Of a stretch of 64,000 bases of DNA, positions 34,142 through 46,481 are shown piece after piece. Position numbers and translations under genes: made by a program. Below the pieces are notes generated by a model. It ran no database searches and was not told where the DNA came from. It saw nothing but the letters and a program-made list of their open reading frames with translations. The stretch's first letter is position 1. Each line of letters starts with the position of its first letter. The stretch is from Prostheceraeus crozeri (Eukaryota; Platyhelminthes; Polycladida; Euryleptidae), in assembly GCA_907163375.1 (NCBI GenBank), contig CAJQUW010000467.1:1-64000 (forward strand), read 5' to 3'.

Positions 34142-34363
34142 TCATGCAGTGGTTGGCAATTCATGAAAACGTTCGTAGCGAACCGCGTAGGGCACAAGTC
34201 TTCGATAGATGATGAGTACGATAATGAATGTCAAAGATATCAGTGCGCCAACAGAGCCCAATGTGGCTAAAGGTCCATATTTCTGCAGGATCGCACCGAC
34301 GTAGAGTGGTCCCACCATTCGTGCAAGACTTCCCGATGCAGTGAACAGGCCCATCCACAGTCC
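34142..34363 (-). CDS. MFSD8: MFSD8 terminal exon
   Basis: 222 bp, acceptor TTTATTGCAG, exactly 74 codons including TGA (34142-34144). It encodes GLWMGLFTASGSLARMVGP, a final membrane helix and a short tail (YRRLVPYAVRYERFHE), matching the human C-terminus (MGWLTASGSGARILGP ... YKRLIALSVRYGRI) with a few extra residues. Confidence 0.95.
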   Translation of the reverse strand, partial: GLWMGLFTASGSLARMVGPLYVGAILQKYGPLATLGSVGALISLTFIIVLIIYRRLVPYAVRYERFHELPTTA

Positions 34364-34580
34364 CTGCAATAAAAAGGAAGTCATGATCACACTGTAGAAT
34401 GTGATGTGGTACATCGACAGCGCAAGCATACATTTGCAGCATTATTGTATCAGGAATAATGTTAAAATATATGCAGGGGGAAGCAGCATCTCTACTTAAC
34501 CTTCAAATACATAAAATTTGTCTACTTGTGTTGCACGAGCCTACTTGTCTAAGGATCGGTGATGATTATAGTATAATTTC

Positions 34581-35660
34581 GGTACTTCTATTCTTCCTCC
34601 CCCCACATTTCTGTTGTTGACACCCGGGAGTGTTGCATCGTCAACGAGCTTCTCTTGCTCCTACCTGTTCTCACGGATGTGGCATAGCATTGAGTGTGTA
34701 AAATTCCTCCTGTCTGACTTGTAGAACATTTACAGCCTCAGAATTAGACAACAGCTCGTCATTTGTCTGTAGACAACAATCACACGAAGTTCATTATCAC
34801 AGCTGTACCTTGTACACTGTAAAATGTAAACAGCCACTTGTCAGACAATTTATCAGCCAAATCAGTATTTTGGCTGATGCTACGCATTATCATATAAATT
34901 TCCTGCTTATCAGACAATTTCTGTCTCATCACACGGAATAATTTGTATTATTACGTTTACTTGCATATCATACTACTTATGACTAATATATACACTTTTA
35001 TCAAAATTGGATGGTATCCTTGATAATTGTCGATTATAAGAATATCCAATGTTTAAAAAGTAGGATAGGGTTCTTTCGAAATACTTGAAAGCATTGGAAT
35101 AACGGGTCTGAATATTTGACATATTGATGCCATCTTTTAATTCTGTTTTTACTATGTTCTTTACAGCTTTCAAGGGTATATACTTCCCGAAAGTTGACAG
35201 CGACAGAACGAAAGACATCTTTGAAGATATCAGAGTAGTTCATAATCTGCATATAAGAATGCTTGTGTGAGTGAGTTGGATAGCGATAGAACAGATATGA
35301 TTAGGCGTGTCCAGATATACTGTAAGTAGCTAGTGTCAAATCGTTCCAGTGTCAATATTTCTAGAAAAATTAACAGGCCAATATTTTGTGTGGTGATTGT
35401 CTCATCTTGTCTGTTCTGAACAGCCACTTTTGGCTGTTGATTGTCTGATGCTGTCTGTTGCAATTGTCTGATCATTTTGGCTGTCTACAGTTTACAGTGT
35501 ATTCTTCAGTGTATCCCAGGGTTCACGTAAGACTTCTCAGTCGTGTTGTAGTGTCACTCAGTGACAGATCAAGTCTATTCTAAACCCAATGTGACTAACT
35601 TTGGCGAAATTTGATGATTTTGGAAAACTTGAAAAATGTGGGGGAAAGAATAGAAGTAAC
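34581..35660. mobile_element. Inverted-repeat MITE family, copy 3, 8-bp duplication, interrupted
   Basis: The ends are GGTACTTCTATTCTTCC and a reverse copy ending AGAAGTAAC; the direct repeat ATAATTTC flanks it (34573-34580 and 35661-35668). Without the insertion at 34815-35499 it is about 395 bp, close to copies 1 and 2. It lies in the last MFSD8 intron. Confidence 0.92.
34815..35499. mobile_element. TA-flanked inverted-repeat element nested in the MITE
   Basis: The ends are CACTGTAAAATGTAAACAGCC and, reverse-complemented, CACTGTAAACTGTAGACAGCC. TA lies on both sides (34813-34814 and 35500-35501), and the host MITE resumes afterwards. A TA duplication suggests a Tc1/mariner-type mobiliser. 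Short open frames inside (34973-35475, minus) show no transposase motif. Multiple GTCTGA/TCAGAC motifs occur near the ends. Confidence 0.85.
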
Positions 35661-35922
35661 ATAATTTCAGTCTCGCTAAATTGCTAAAAATTTTCTTTTA
35701 AGCAAGTTTCCTGCACGCGCTCAGGTTAATTGTTCGATAGAAATGGAATTACAACAGAATTTCACAATGGGTCTTCTCATGATAGTTTATCCTGTCCACG
35801 GGACTTTTAATGCCTGAAGTGGGGAGATGAAATGAGGCGAATATTATCATTTATAAGCCCTTATAGTCAGCAAAGAACATGAACTGCAATTCCATTTCTT
35901 ATTAATAGCTAACAGTGATCGT

Positions 35923-37562
35923 CAGAGCTGGAAAAATTCCACTGAAATTTTTTAATTCCAATTCCGGAGCAGAAATTTCAATTCCAAATCCAATTCCATA
36001 ATAAGATTCAATTCCGATTATTGCAAGTTGCGTATAGTGTCTTATATGTTAATGTATCTAAAGTTTGCTCGTTTCAATCTAACCCATGTGCCCTTATCCT
36101 TTCCTTATTGTTCCTGTGTGCCGTTCCTGCGTCGTTCATATGTGCGTTCTCATGTTTACAGTTCATATTTCTTGTGTACATGTATATATGTCACCGGTCA
36201 GCCTGCGCCATTTTCGTTTCGTAAACGAGATATTCAATATTCGTGAAAAAAAGAGAAGAAAGTTAACGGTCAGCAACGAATCAAACGGAGAAAGAGAGAG
36301 AGAGTGAGTGAGAGATGAGATGCGAATAAATCTATTAATAAACTGACAGAAGAACGAAATTCAATGTGCGAATAACGTGATTGTTGATGAAAGAAAAAAC
36401 GACGATGAAAAATGATATCATGAAATCTGATTATTGGTCCATGTTAAAAAAGGAGATTAAAAATTCCGTGATGAAAACGAAATGTGGTCGGGTCGGAAGC
36501 TAACGAGCGAAGATTAAAGGAAACTCTTTCAATATTCAAAAGAAAGTGGTTTTATCGTCAAGTCTCAAAAATTTGTATAAATTAGAAACGATGAGAAATT
36601 GACACAACAACAACACATACGACATCTTTAGTAGCTGTTAGAAGAACTTCGGGATCTCGTGGTGTAATATAACTACAGAAGTAACAACAACAACTGCCTG
36701 CCAGCGAACAACAACACAGTAGCGTATACGGCAAAACATCAGCGAGCGCGATTGAAGATTGACGGTATAAGTGCCACTGATATTTATGATATTATTTTGG
36801 TATAAGTGGGTCCGATCGAATTGAAGTGAATTCAATATTAAGAAGCGAACTGTAAGTGTAAAGTTTTTCTTTTATGGTTGAGTATCGTATCTATAGAACT
36901 ATAGTCTTAAAAAGTAATATTGTTAATTGTTGTGATTGGAAGTTGAATAGTAATTGAATAGTAGTTGATTGGTAATTGAATAATTATTAGAATAATTTGT
37001 TGACACTGTCTATATTATAATTTGAACTGACAGGATTGCTGCCCTTTGATGCAGCGTTAATTTTCTTATTTCCAAACCATTTTTTTATGTGTGTACAACA
37101 ATTAAGACAATCTCCAATTTTTGTGCTTATCCTATCAAGAACTAAATTCAACAATGGCTTTATTTTGATTAATTATCTTACTTGATAAATAACTAAATAG
37201 CAGATTGAACAAAGATGATTGTCTTTTCATTGTCTGCTTAATCGCTAAAATAACATTGTCGGGGGCTATAGGCCCATCGAAGTCACAAAAAACACCCTTT
37301 ATTCAACAATAGAATAAAGCTACCTCTGTCGATTTATCTCTCTCTTATCTCTGCGTGCAGTCAACACAACGGCCGAGCATTGTGATTTCAATTTTTGTAA
37401 ATCGATTTATCACAGGTCTATCGAAAAAGTGGAATTGAGGTTTATCAAGGTCAATTCCAATTCCAGTAGATTTAAATATCGTCAATTCCAATTCCAATTC
37501 CGACGAAAAATGGAATTAATTCCGGTTCGGAATTAATTCCAATTCCGACTTTTCCAACTCTG
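35923..37562. mobile_element. hAT-type element, 1,640 bp, 8-bp duplication
   Basis: The ends are CAGAGCTGGAAAAATTCC and, reverse-complemented, CAGAGTTGGAAAAGTCGG, with GTGATCGT on both sides (35915-35922 and 37563-37570). Both subterminal zones are packed with CAATTCC/GGAATTG repeats, probable transposase-binding sites. No hAT transposase could be read, so it is non-autonomous. MFSD8 last intron. Confidence 0.92.
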
Positions 37563-37899
37563 GTGATCGTATGGAAGATTTCATAAACATCGGTTTAGTT
37601 CACTCTTCAGATCTTGGGTCAGCTCAGTTCAACCTTGGGCATTAGAAAGTCCCGTTCGATTACTCACTCAAAGATTCAAATACACTGAATCGGAGACACC
37701 ACAGGTGATTGGGGTGTGTTCAATCGCGATAAGCTAATTTTTTATTCAAGTTAATTTCTCAATAAATTTAAGGTGACATTAATACTACTCGTAAATGCAA
37801 TACAGTAGATATGTTACAGCATACAAAGAAAAATGTTTCAAGATTTGCAAAAGTTGTCTAAATTATAAAACAGGCTGCATTTATACTGATTGGTCTCAC

Positions 37900-38090
37900 C
37901 TGCGGTATAGGTCCCAGTACTTTAGAATATGTTGTATAGACAAGCAGGTTAGTTGCAGGATAACCAAGAGATAGAAGGAATGTTGCTCCCAGAAGTTGCG
38001 CTAGATGGATCTGTGGTAAGTGGAAACACCAATCAAGATTGGAAGGACATCCACCGTCTGTACTGTTCACCATCGAAGAATTGACCCATA
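37900..38090 (-). CDS. MFSD8: MFSD8 exon, lumenal glycosylated loop and helix
   Basis: 191 bp, acceptor ATATCCACAG to donor CAG/GTGAGA. It encodes WVNSSMVNSTDGGC (two N-glycosylation sequons, as in the human lumenal loop) followed by IHLAQLLGATFLLSLGYP and YSKVLGPIPQ. The human counterpart ends at the same LGPxPQ, so the junction to the last exon is conserved. Confidence 0.93.
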
Positions 38091-38262
38091 CTGTGGATAT
38101 GAGGGAGTGTTCATTGAATACACATGCAAGTAGAAATGTCGGACTTTCACTCAAGCGGTTGAATAATGCGATGTAGCATCGAATTGGTCAAAAATCTTAG
38201 GCAGATCGAATTTTCATCGCTTTCGCTCCAAGGAAATGTATTCAAGGGCATTTCCATCTTAA

Positions 38263-39000
38263 AGGTTACGATTTTGAACAAAATGTGTCTTTCAGCTGTA
38301 ACATGGTAACTATCCAACCGATTTTACAACTTTTTTTTAGAATGGTCGTCGAAACATAGGCAGGCAATTATGCAATATTATCAGTTATCACATAAAACTG
38401 ATATAAGTTACTTTTGTTGAGTGCCTTATGCCTACAAATGTACAAAATCAATGTCCAAATTCTGTGTGATTTGACTTCAAGGGACTTTTGGTAATATAAT
38501 GATTTGAATTCACCGCAAACAATGATCCAGTTTGAGTGTAAAAATGTCTGTTTCTCACTTTCCACTGAAAAGTCAATTATATATTTAAAAAATTGACTCG
38601 AAGTACCTGCTTTAAAATATCATACCACAACGGTGTGATTCGATCGTCACCTAAAATGTGATTCGGTCGCCATAATAAAAATATATATGTTACCTTATTT
38701 TTTATGATTTCAATACTCAAATCGATTCACAGGAACTATATCTGCAATAATTGGTTCATTCATATACACCCTTTGTTACATGATCATATGACGTTTAGGA
38801 GGAATCTTCATAAAGTGATAAATATTGCATACCACAAATGTAATTCGTTCGATCGATAATTAATCGATTATTGTATGAAATACGCTTTATTTGTGGTTCT
38901 TATTATCATTTTCGGGATCAGCATCAAAAACTGACCTAGTTAAAGTGGCTTTGAAACTTAATATTGTTAAACTTTTTATTTTCTATCGAAATCGTAACCT
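38263..39000. mobile_element. TTAA-flanked inverted-repeat element
   Basis: The ends are AGGTTACGATTTTGA and, reverse-complemented, AGGTTACGATTTCGA, with TTAA on both sides (38259-38262 and 39001-39004). TTAA duplication with AGG ends suggests a Kolobok- or piggyBac-type mobiliser. About 738 bp, no coding content. In the MFSD8 intron between 37900-38090 and 41207-41301. Confidence 0.75.
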
Positions 39001-39535
39001 TTAAAATGCAAACGTCCTCAAATATTTTATAGAACTCAATACATTTATAGCATGCGTGTTTTCACATTCATTAGTTCCTTTAACTTGGCTAGAACAAGCT
39101 CTTACTACCAGCTAATCAGTGAACTTTTTTGCATGATTTTCTGGTGTGGTTTCATAGTATGGATCCTATGATTACGGCAGACTGCAACGTGGCAACCTCC
39201 TGCACACTTAAAATACCATGATATTAGGCACGGCGATTATCTTTCATTGGTATTATACAAAGATACACACGAAAGAAAGCTCTATGAGCAAGATGTTGAC
39301 TTTGTCTATAATTTCTTTTTATTTTCAAACGCAACAGAGAAACTGCTGTGTCCATTCATATTCAAAAAATGTCAATAATTATTTTAGAGACACACATTGA
39401 TTACTTGAGCATCATTTTGTAGCTATAATATTACATGACATTACCTGAATGGACATGCCTTAATCTCATTGCTCTATTATACATATGGCAATATCAATAA
39501 AACCTGCAAATGGCGACATCAAGGTCATATTCTAT

Positions 39536-40875
39536 CAGACCCCTGCGCCGATGTATTTTTCATCGGCGGCGTTTGCTTCCTCCGAAGTTATCGGCGTACA
39601 TCTGTTGAGTTCATGAGAATAGAAGTTGGATCTCTCCTTAGTATTTAAGTATAGGCCTATTCTTCGCTTAATCGAAGAAAACGGATAGTCTAAATCTCAT
39701 CATTGATTAAAATCGAAAATAACTCAAAAAACATACCAAGCTTGAAACTTTGGGGATAGTATGCACTTATGATGAGTATTTGATGGTTAAAATATGAGCA
39801 AATTCTGTCGTGTATTTTTAGAAAAAAATGCAAAAAACCGGTTTTTTACATACTACTCATTTAAGTCATAACGTCATTATAATGCAAAAAATATACCACG
39901 CTTGAATCAAATTTTCTTTTTATTGGCATGCTTCACACACTCTATATTTAAAATTTCACTGAAATCTGTCGTGTAGTTGCTCCGCAAATTGCCCTTTTTG
40001 CTTGAATTTTTAATAATATAGATGGTAGTAGTACATCATTAACTGTTCATGGATGTATCGCAAGTCAACGTTAATTTAAAGAGAAATAGTCAAAAAAGGT
40101 TCAAAAGGTTCTTGCTACAAAAGTCAACGATAGAATTTCTTGTAATTTTGGTATTTTATCATAGAGACTTCTAGCATCCAAATCCTGAAGTTTCAAGTCT
40201 GGTATATTTTCTTGAACTAATGCATTATTGGGTGGGAATGTACTACTCATACTACTACTGAAAATACAAAATCTTAATTTTCTAATATACACGATAGAAA
40301 TGCACAAATTTTTAGATGTGGCCTATTTAGAGTTTCATGAATCTAGTGTCAGCTATATTTTTTAAGTTGATGAAATTCTAGATGTACTACTACCATCTGT
40401 ATTATTAAAAATTCAATCAAAAAGGGCAATTTGCGGAGCAACTACACGACAGATTTCAGTGAAATTTTAAATATAGAGTGTGTGAAGCATGCCAATAAAA
40501 AGAAAATTTGATTCAAGCGTGGTATATTTTTTGCATTATAATGACGTTATGACTTTAATGAGTAGTATGTAAAAAACCGGTTTTTTGCATTTTTTTCTAA
40601 AAATACACGACAGAATTTGCTCATATTTTAACCATCAAATACTCATCATAGGTGCATACTATCCCCAAAGTTTCAAGCTTGGTATGTTTTTTTGAGTTAT
40701 TTTCGATTTGAGCCACCTGTGTGTCAGAATGTAGGGCTGCTCTCTCGGTTATATCCAACTAGAAAGAATATTTGGACTTTTCCTCAGGATTCCTCAGTTA
40801 ATCCGTAAAATAAAACGAAAAATGTCTCCGCCGGCGCGACGCCGAAGAATTGACCGGCGGCGGAGCCGGGGTCTA
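39536..40875. mobile_element. Fold-back transposon with 329-bp internal arms and 8-bp duplication
   Basis: Direct repeats TATTCTAT flank it (39528-39535 and 40876-40883). The outer ends are CAGACCCCTGCGCCG and, reverse-complemented, TAGACCCCGGCTCCG. Inside is a near-perfect inverted repeat: left arm about 39709-40037, right arm about 40381-40709, around a 343-bp spacer. The 8-bp duplication points to a hAT-type mobiliser. A 68-codon minus-strand frame in the spacer (40101-40307, with NIPDLKLQDLDARSLYDKIP) looks protein-like but is not recognised. Confidence 0.9.
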
Positions 40876-41206
40876 TATTCTATACAAAGTATACCGCAAA
40901 TTGAAAGGGGCAGTTTTAATTTAATTTTTTTCTCATTTTCTCTGTACAAAGGATTTAGTGAAGTATTCATGAAAGCTTCAGGTCATTAATTTCCAATTTG
41001 AAGCATTAACTCAACATCCTATTGTGCAGAACTGATGACAGTAATCGCAGCCTTATTGTTGAAATTCACCAAAAATCAAGATGCTCTTTTATGCAGATGT
41101 TCTGGATGTTTTACATCATAACACTCTTTCTATCATTTTATTTAGCATTTAGCTACAGAGGACTATCATGGGAAGCTATGTCAGGTAAACGACCTTCAGA
41201 ACTTAC

Positions 41207-41301
41207 CGATTGGAGGTTTGGAGCCACCAAAAGGAAGATAGACAATAATACCAGCGATGAGGACTATATAGGAGATGACAAGAATGAGTCTCTCTGACAC
41301 T
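41207..41301 (-). CDS. MFSD8: MFSD8 small exon, one membrane helix
   Basis: 95 bp between acceptor TTTTCTTCAG and donor ATCG/GTAAGT. Read in the phase demanded by its neighbours it gives SERLILVISYIVLIAGIIVY then LPFGGSKPPI, matching the human helix that begins GERAILLGG and ends at LPWGN. It starts with one base and ends with one base, exactly closing the frame between 47155-47972 and 37900-38090. Small size makes it easy to miss by ORF-length screening. Confidence 0.88.
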
Positions 41302-42297
41302 CTGAAGAAAAGAGGATCAAAAGAAAATGATATAGTTACAGAAAATATTGAATAAAATGTTCAAAGTTCACAAAATTAATATCAACTGTAAGCTTATGTG
41401 GCGGAAAGGTCGCATTATTGATTTAGAGGACTTTCAACACCAAGTCACCTGACTTGTGTTTTTGTGACTCTCAGGTCCATCGTGCTTTTAGATATTCCCC
41501 CAAATAATCGTGGGATGTGGCTCACTTGAAGATGAAATCATTGCCTAATTTAAAAAGTGCCTTCTAATGTTTGAATCTTAGAACTTGTAAAGAATTTGAT
41601 TGGTGATATATTGCGGAATATCACCAGCAATGAAACCGACAACCAATGTGAAGCACCACCCTTTACCGAAGATTGCTTCATACGGTATTTTTGGTAACAA
41701 TTATCAAAAATATTTATGGTATTTTATATATAAAATATTGTTACATTATACAAAATATATTTTATATATTTATTGGTAATGTATGGTTCCTTGACAAGCT
41801 TTAGATTTGAGTATAATTTGATGCTTGATGAATGATTCTATCGTCAATCCATTGAGTCATACTGTGATCCTGATGAGGACTGGTGGTCCCCAACATCAAC
41901 TTCGGAGAAGTGTTTGTTACAAATGCATTAGGGCTCTTCTCCGGTTCGTTGCGAATGAATTCTCGTCATTAGAATAATTGAAATCATTAAACCTAATTGA
42001 TTACTTCAGAAAACAGCATGATAAATCGATCCTAAGCATTTCGCACAAACTTTACTATTCAAAAGTACAATGTCGATTGATAAAGCATATCTATTCCAAC
42101 AAAACTCGAACTTCGAAAGTCATATTTGACTCTATTGCAATGCATCAAAGTTTAGTATATAATATCTATCAAAGCGAATGATTTCTTACCGCATACCAAC
42201 TCAAGCACTATTGTGCTAGAAATGGTACGTCTCGATACTACATATAACAACAATGAAATTAAATAAACGATAGATCAAATTGCCATGCAAAATATGT

Positions 42298-42370
42298 GCG
42301 GCTGGTAGGATTCGAACCTACGACCAAGGTTAACTAGACCTGCGCTCTAACCAACTGAGCTACGAGCCAC
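42298..42370 (-). tRNA. tRNA-like gene, apparent anticodon AGU (Thr), dispersed copy
   Basis: 73 nt on the minus strand that fold as a cloverleaf: acceptor GTGGCTC with CAGCCGC (six of seven pair, one a wobble), D-arm GCTC/GAGC, anticodon stem CAGGT/ACCTT (four of five) around CTAGTTA, and T-arm GTAGG-TTCGAAT-CCTAC. Internal promoter boxes are good: TAGCTCAGTTGG and GGTTCGAATCC. Three bases instead of two join acceptor and D stems and there are mismatches, so it may be a tRNA-derived repeat, not a functional tRNA. Flanking sequence (about 42245-42485) is shared with the array at 55826-56750. Confidence 0.6.
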
Positions 42371-43344
42371 TTATGCGACTGTGTCAACTGGCAGGATCAA
42401 ACCCTCACCACCACACATCAGTTGTCAAGGCAACAATAATCAATGAATAAATAACACGTCACAATTGTGACCGCCGACATTAAGGCATATATAATATTGA
42501 CATCACATATTGAAAAAATGTTTCCAAATATATAAATTGGCCAATTTATGCTACTTTAACTATCGGTTACATCATCAAATTTCTTCTACAAGTAATTGAG
42601 CATGTTTCTGAGTTTCAGTATCATCAATTTGGAGTCAAAACTGGCATACAGAAAAAAGCTTGAAAACAACCTATCGGTATTTTTTAAAAAATCCCGTTTT
42701 TTGAACGCCTGGTGTAGCTTTCTGTATTCTGGTTACCACTTAAGATCAGAAATGTGAAAGACACTCTGATATACAGCAACACAATTATCATAGTTACTAC
42801 GGGTAATAGGAATATAGAAAGCTGTGAGATTAGCTTAAATTCTTTGTGTTTTTTCGCGGTTACTTTTTTTCACCATCTTTGGAGCCATGCAGCTCCGTTC
42901 TGCATGCCAGCTACCCATTAAAATTCATATCAGAATTCCTTTATACCAAACTAATGCTGCATGGAAAGTTTGGATGAGGAACGAGAATACAGAAAAAAGT
43001 TACATCTGCGTGAAAATTCAAATTTTGGGAATTTCCAAATTTTGAAAAAAAAAACAGATTTCTAAAAATACCTCCATATCCCGCTATATTCAAAATTTGA
43101 AGCCAATATTTCAGATTTGAAATGTTCTATTGCATAGAAAACATTTATCCGAGAATGAGCGAAATCTGAGAACAAGTGCCACAAAATGTTCTGCAAATTA
43201 GGTGAATGGTTGTGCAATGACCAATAAACGGATGCAAAAACTGGAAATGTAATACAAAATTGTTTCTTTTGAATGAAAAGTTTTCACAATTCAAATACAC
43301 AGGATTGAGTGTTTATTCAATGAATAAATAATTTATTAATGAAT

Positions 43345-43909
43345 TAATTCTATATTTGAAATTGAAAGCAAGTAGGTTAATTCTCTGAACGTTTTCGGCC
43401 ATTCTTTTCAGGGAGTTACATGGCAATGACAAGTCACGAAGTGCGAGCGCATGATAAAACAGTGTTCAACACATCAATCAATACTACCTCTACGCTACCA
43501 AATATTTTACAAGTTACGACTACTGTTAAATTAATAAGTAATGTCAAACAAGAAGTCAAATAATCGAAGTCAATACAAAAGGTAATGCATGCATAGAAGC
43601 AGGAATACTGATGAAAGATTAAAAAGATAGTGCTAAAGTCAAAACAAAATCCTTCTGCGAGCAGAGCACTGGCTTCTCTCTTTGAATGTGTAGGGCTTCC
43701 ATGATCTTGAGCTCTTTGAAGGTCTTGACTTTCCGGAGGATCCTGAAAGCCTCTTTGGGATCCGGAGGTGTCTTGGAGCACTTCAAGACACTTTGTTTTA
43801 TCATGCGCTCGCACTTCGTGACTTGTCATTGCTATGTAACTCCCTGAAAAGAATGGCCGAAAACGTTCGGAGAATTCACCTACTTGCTTTCAATTTCATA
43901 TATAGAATT
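43345..43909. mobile_element. Element with 116-bp terminal inverted repeats and an RT-tail-like fragment
   Basis: Left arm 43345-43460 and right arm 43794-43909 are almost identical inverted copies (shared CTGAAAAGAATGGCCGAAAA and GCGAGCGCATGATAAAAC). The inner part is 333 bp. On the minus strand 43619-43804 reads AFRILRKVKTFKELKIMEAL then HIQREKPVLCSQKDF, resembling the C-terminal tails found after reverse transcriptases or GIY-YIG domains of Penelope-like elements (inference from pattern only). In an MFSD8 intron. Confidence 0.7.
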
Positions 43910-44905
43910 GTGCCGGGAACACAGTGCTTCAAATAATGAATTAATATTTGTTCATGATTGTTACTTGATTATGCATACCATTTTGTACTCATCGACTTTT
44001 CAGTGTTTTCGAATATTTTGTAATCATATTTGAGCGGTTTTAAGAGAATTCATAGCCAAATGTAGGCACAAAGTCAAAATTATTTAAAAATGCGAAAATT
44101 AAGTTCAGGAAAGTGAATGTCAGCATTTGAAAGTTGACACGCTGAATGTGTTGTTTGGAGATTTTTACGAGGGGAGGAATCGACATCCGAGCCTTCACCG
44201 GCATTTCAGAGCCCGGTGAGGATAGGGTGAGACGACGCATGAATTTCTTAGGTCAGAAGCTTGATGGGGTTAAAATGCTTTTCATTTTGTGTGCGAGCGA
44301 AAAGATATCTCTCCCATGCAAACTGGCGGGTGGAAAAAATCAACTTTTCAGTCCGACGGAATCAGAAAGTTAACTTTTCCATTGAAAACTCCTTTGAAGG
44401 ACAAATCATGGAAGTCTATAAACAAGCTATGATCAGCCAGAGACTACCAGGATATCGATACAGTCTCTGAGTTTGCTCATTCATAGATTTCGAGGTCTAG
44501 CCATCAATAATGAACAATAGACATCTATAAATCACAAAATGAAAAGCCACATTCTCTCGAGAGGAAATAAACGCTTCCTCCCTTAGTGATCTGTTCATCT
44601 CTCGCTGAGCTCGGGCTGTACATCAGGGTTGCCAACTCACATCGACAAAAATAGTGACCATACTTCGTGGTTTATGTAGAATTTGAAAAAAACATGATTT
44701 TGATCTGTTTTACGCAAGTTGATCAATATTTAATCTAAAAGTCGTTTTTTGTTTATTTCCATGTCATATTATCACAAAATGCAGTGTATACGTGTATAAC
44801 GAATTTACTATAAGTTGATTCAAATAATAAATTTATCTTATTTCGGATACATTATCAAAATGTTAAGTAATTTCTATGAAGTTTGTTGTTTACAATGTAC
44901 GAGTA

Positions 44906-46035
44906 GAGGAGGCTGGGGTGACTTGGTAGTCTTTTCTTCAAATGCCCATCCCAGCCAAACGACTAAATATTACAGAATTCCTTTAGTGCGGGTTGACGGA
45001 GAGGAGTGTTAGGAACATTTTTGCTTCAGATAGTTTTGTAGTAAATTATTGTCTTGTCCTCGAAAAATTCAATTACAAAAAAGTTCTAAAACTGCCAAGT
45101 CACCCCACTATTGGGGTGACTTGGCAGTAGGGTTGGGGTGAGTTGGCAGTATCATGAAACATTAACAAACTTTTGATCTAGGCTTGCATTATCATTGCTG
45201 CTACAAACACCGCCAAATTAGTTGCAAAACACAATCTTGGCAATTCATATAAATTGCGATAATTCATGTTGCAACGAATCAACAAATAAGGGTTGGTTTG
45301 ACGTACCTAGATGTTTCTGAGTCATTTTCCAATGCATAGGCTACCGGTAGGTGTTAAGATGTGAACTTGTATTGAAAGGTGAGTCACTAACACATCACTA
45401 CCATCAGTTGTGATATGTTGCAGACTACAAGAGTCAATCAACTACTAAGGACACAAAAAATGATGCTGCCATGTCACCCCAACCTAAGTAGGCCTACGGT
45501 TAAATCCTCAGCTCCGGCTAGAATGTTTTACACTATCAGGGTTCATGTATTCTGACCTAATTATAATGTCTTCAACATAGATTTATCTGAAATCTATCAC
45601 AAGGCGCGGTGGCTCATCGAATTACGTATTTTCAAAAGTGACATTTTTACATTTTAAGTAGGCCGATAGGCCTGATTTTTTGCTCTGAAAAAGTAAAAGT
45701 CCGAAGCAATCTTTCTCTACAGTATTATCATTTCATAGCTACTTCAAAAAAATAGTAGGGATTTCGATTTGTGAGGCATATTATTTGCAATACCAATACT
45801 GCCATGTCACCCCAACATGATACTGCCATGTCACCCCAACCCCAGTAAGGTAAACAAATCAGCTCAATTACAATGTTAATATGATCTGAATGTTTTATAC
45901 TGTAGGAGTTAGTAGAGCTACTGTAGAGCTACTTCGAAATGTATATTTCGGATTTTTGATTTGTGAAGCCTATTAAGTGCAAGACCCCCACTGCCATGTC
46001 ACGTACCCCAACTGCCAAGTCACCCCAGCTTCCCC
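44906..46035. mobile_element. TA-flanked element with nine copies of TGCCAAGTCACCCCA-like motif
   Basis: The ends are GAGGAGGCTGGGGTGACTTG and, reverse-complemented, GGGGAAGCTGGGGTGACTTG, with TA at both borders (44904-44905 and 46036-46037). The terminal motif recurs internally at about 45092, 45112, 45133, 45466, 45799, 45823, 45991 and 46012, in both orientations. No transposase found. Confidence 0.85.
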
Positions 46036-46481
46036 TATACATGTATAGAGGATTCTTGAACATTATGCACATGTACATAAATGATAAATCAAAATTGTGG
46101 ATATATACTGATTACTGACTTCTCTCTGTATTTTCTTATACTTATCAAGGATTCTTCGGGATATTTGTAAGGCTAAAAAATCACAATATAATGAAAACAA
46201 TTAGCAGAAGAAGTAAATATACTTCCAAGAGTACTACCGAAATAATTTCGAAACCAGACAAGAACCAAAGATACGACGGAAGACATAGTCACATTTCACA
46301 GATCAACATAATTTAATAACACTTCCAAATGTAAAATTTTTATTTTCACAATTTGAACGATGCACACAATTTTTACAATTACAATAAGCGCAATTTCCTC
46401 TACTTAAAAATTTGCTTCAAAGCTACTTAAAAACATTGACTGGTCACATCGGCAAGAGAAGACCGAAAAAGGTTTTTTTAG

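Noticed and set aside
36021..36307. Three overlapping hydrophobic plus-strand frames
   Set aside because: They lie inside the 35923-37562 hAT-type element and have no transposase or gene features.
41022..41297. 91-codon plus-strand frame with a hydrophobic segment
   Set aside because: It is the antisense shadow of the small MFSD8 exon (41207-41301), which has splice sites and homology on the minus strand.
41581..41690. Minus-strand hydrophobic stretch (WCFTLVVGFIAGDIP) as the missing MFSD8 exon
   Set aside because: It does not match the expected GER...LPWG region and lacks proper phase; the 41207-41301 exon fits exactly.
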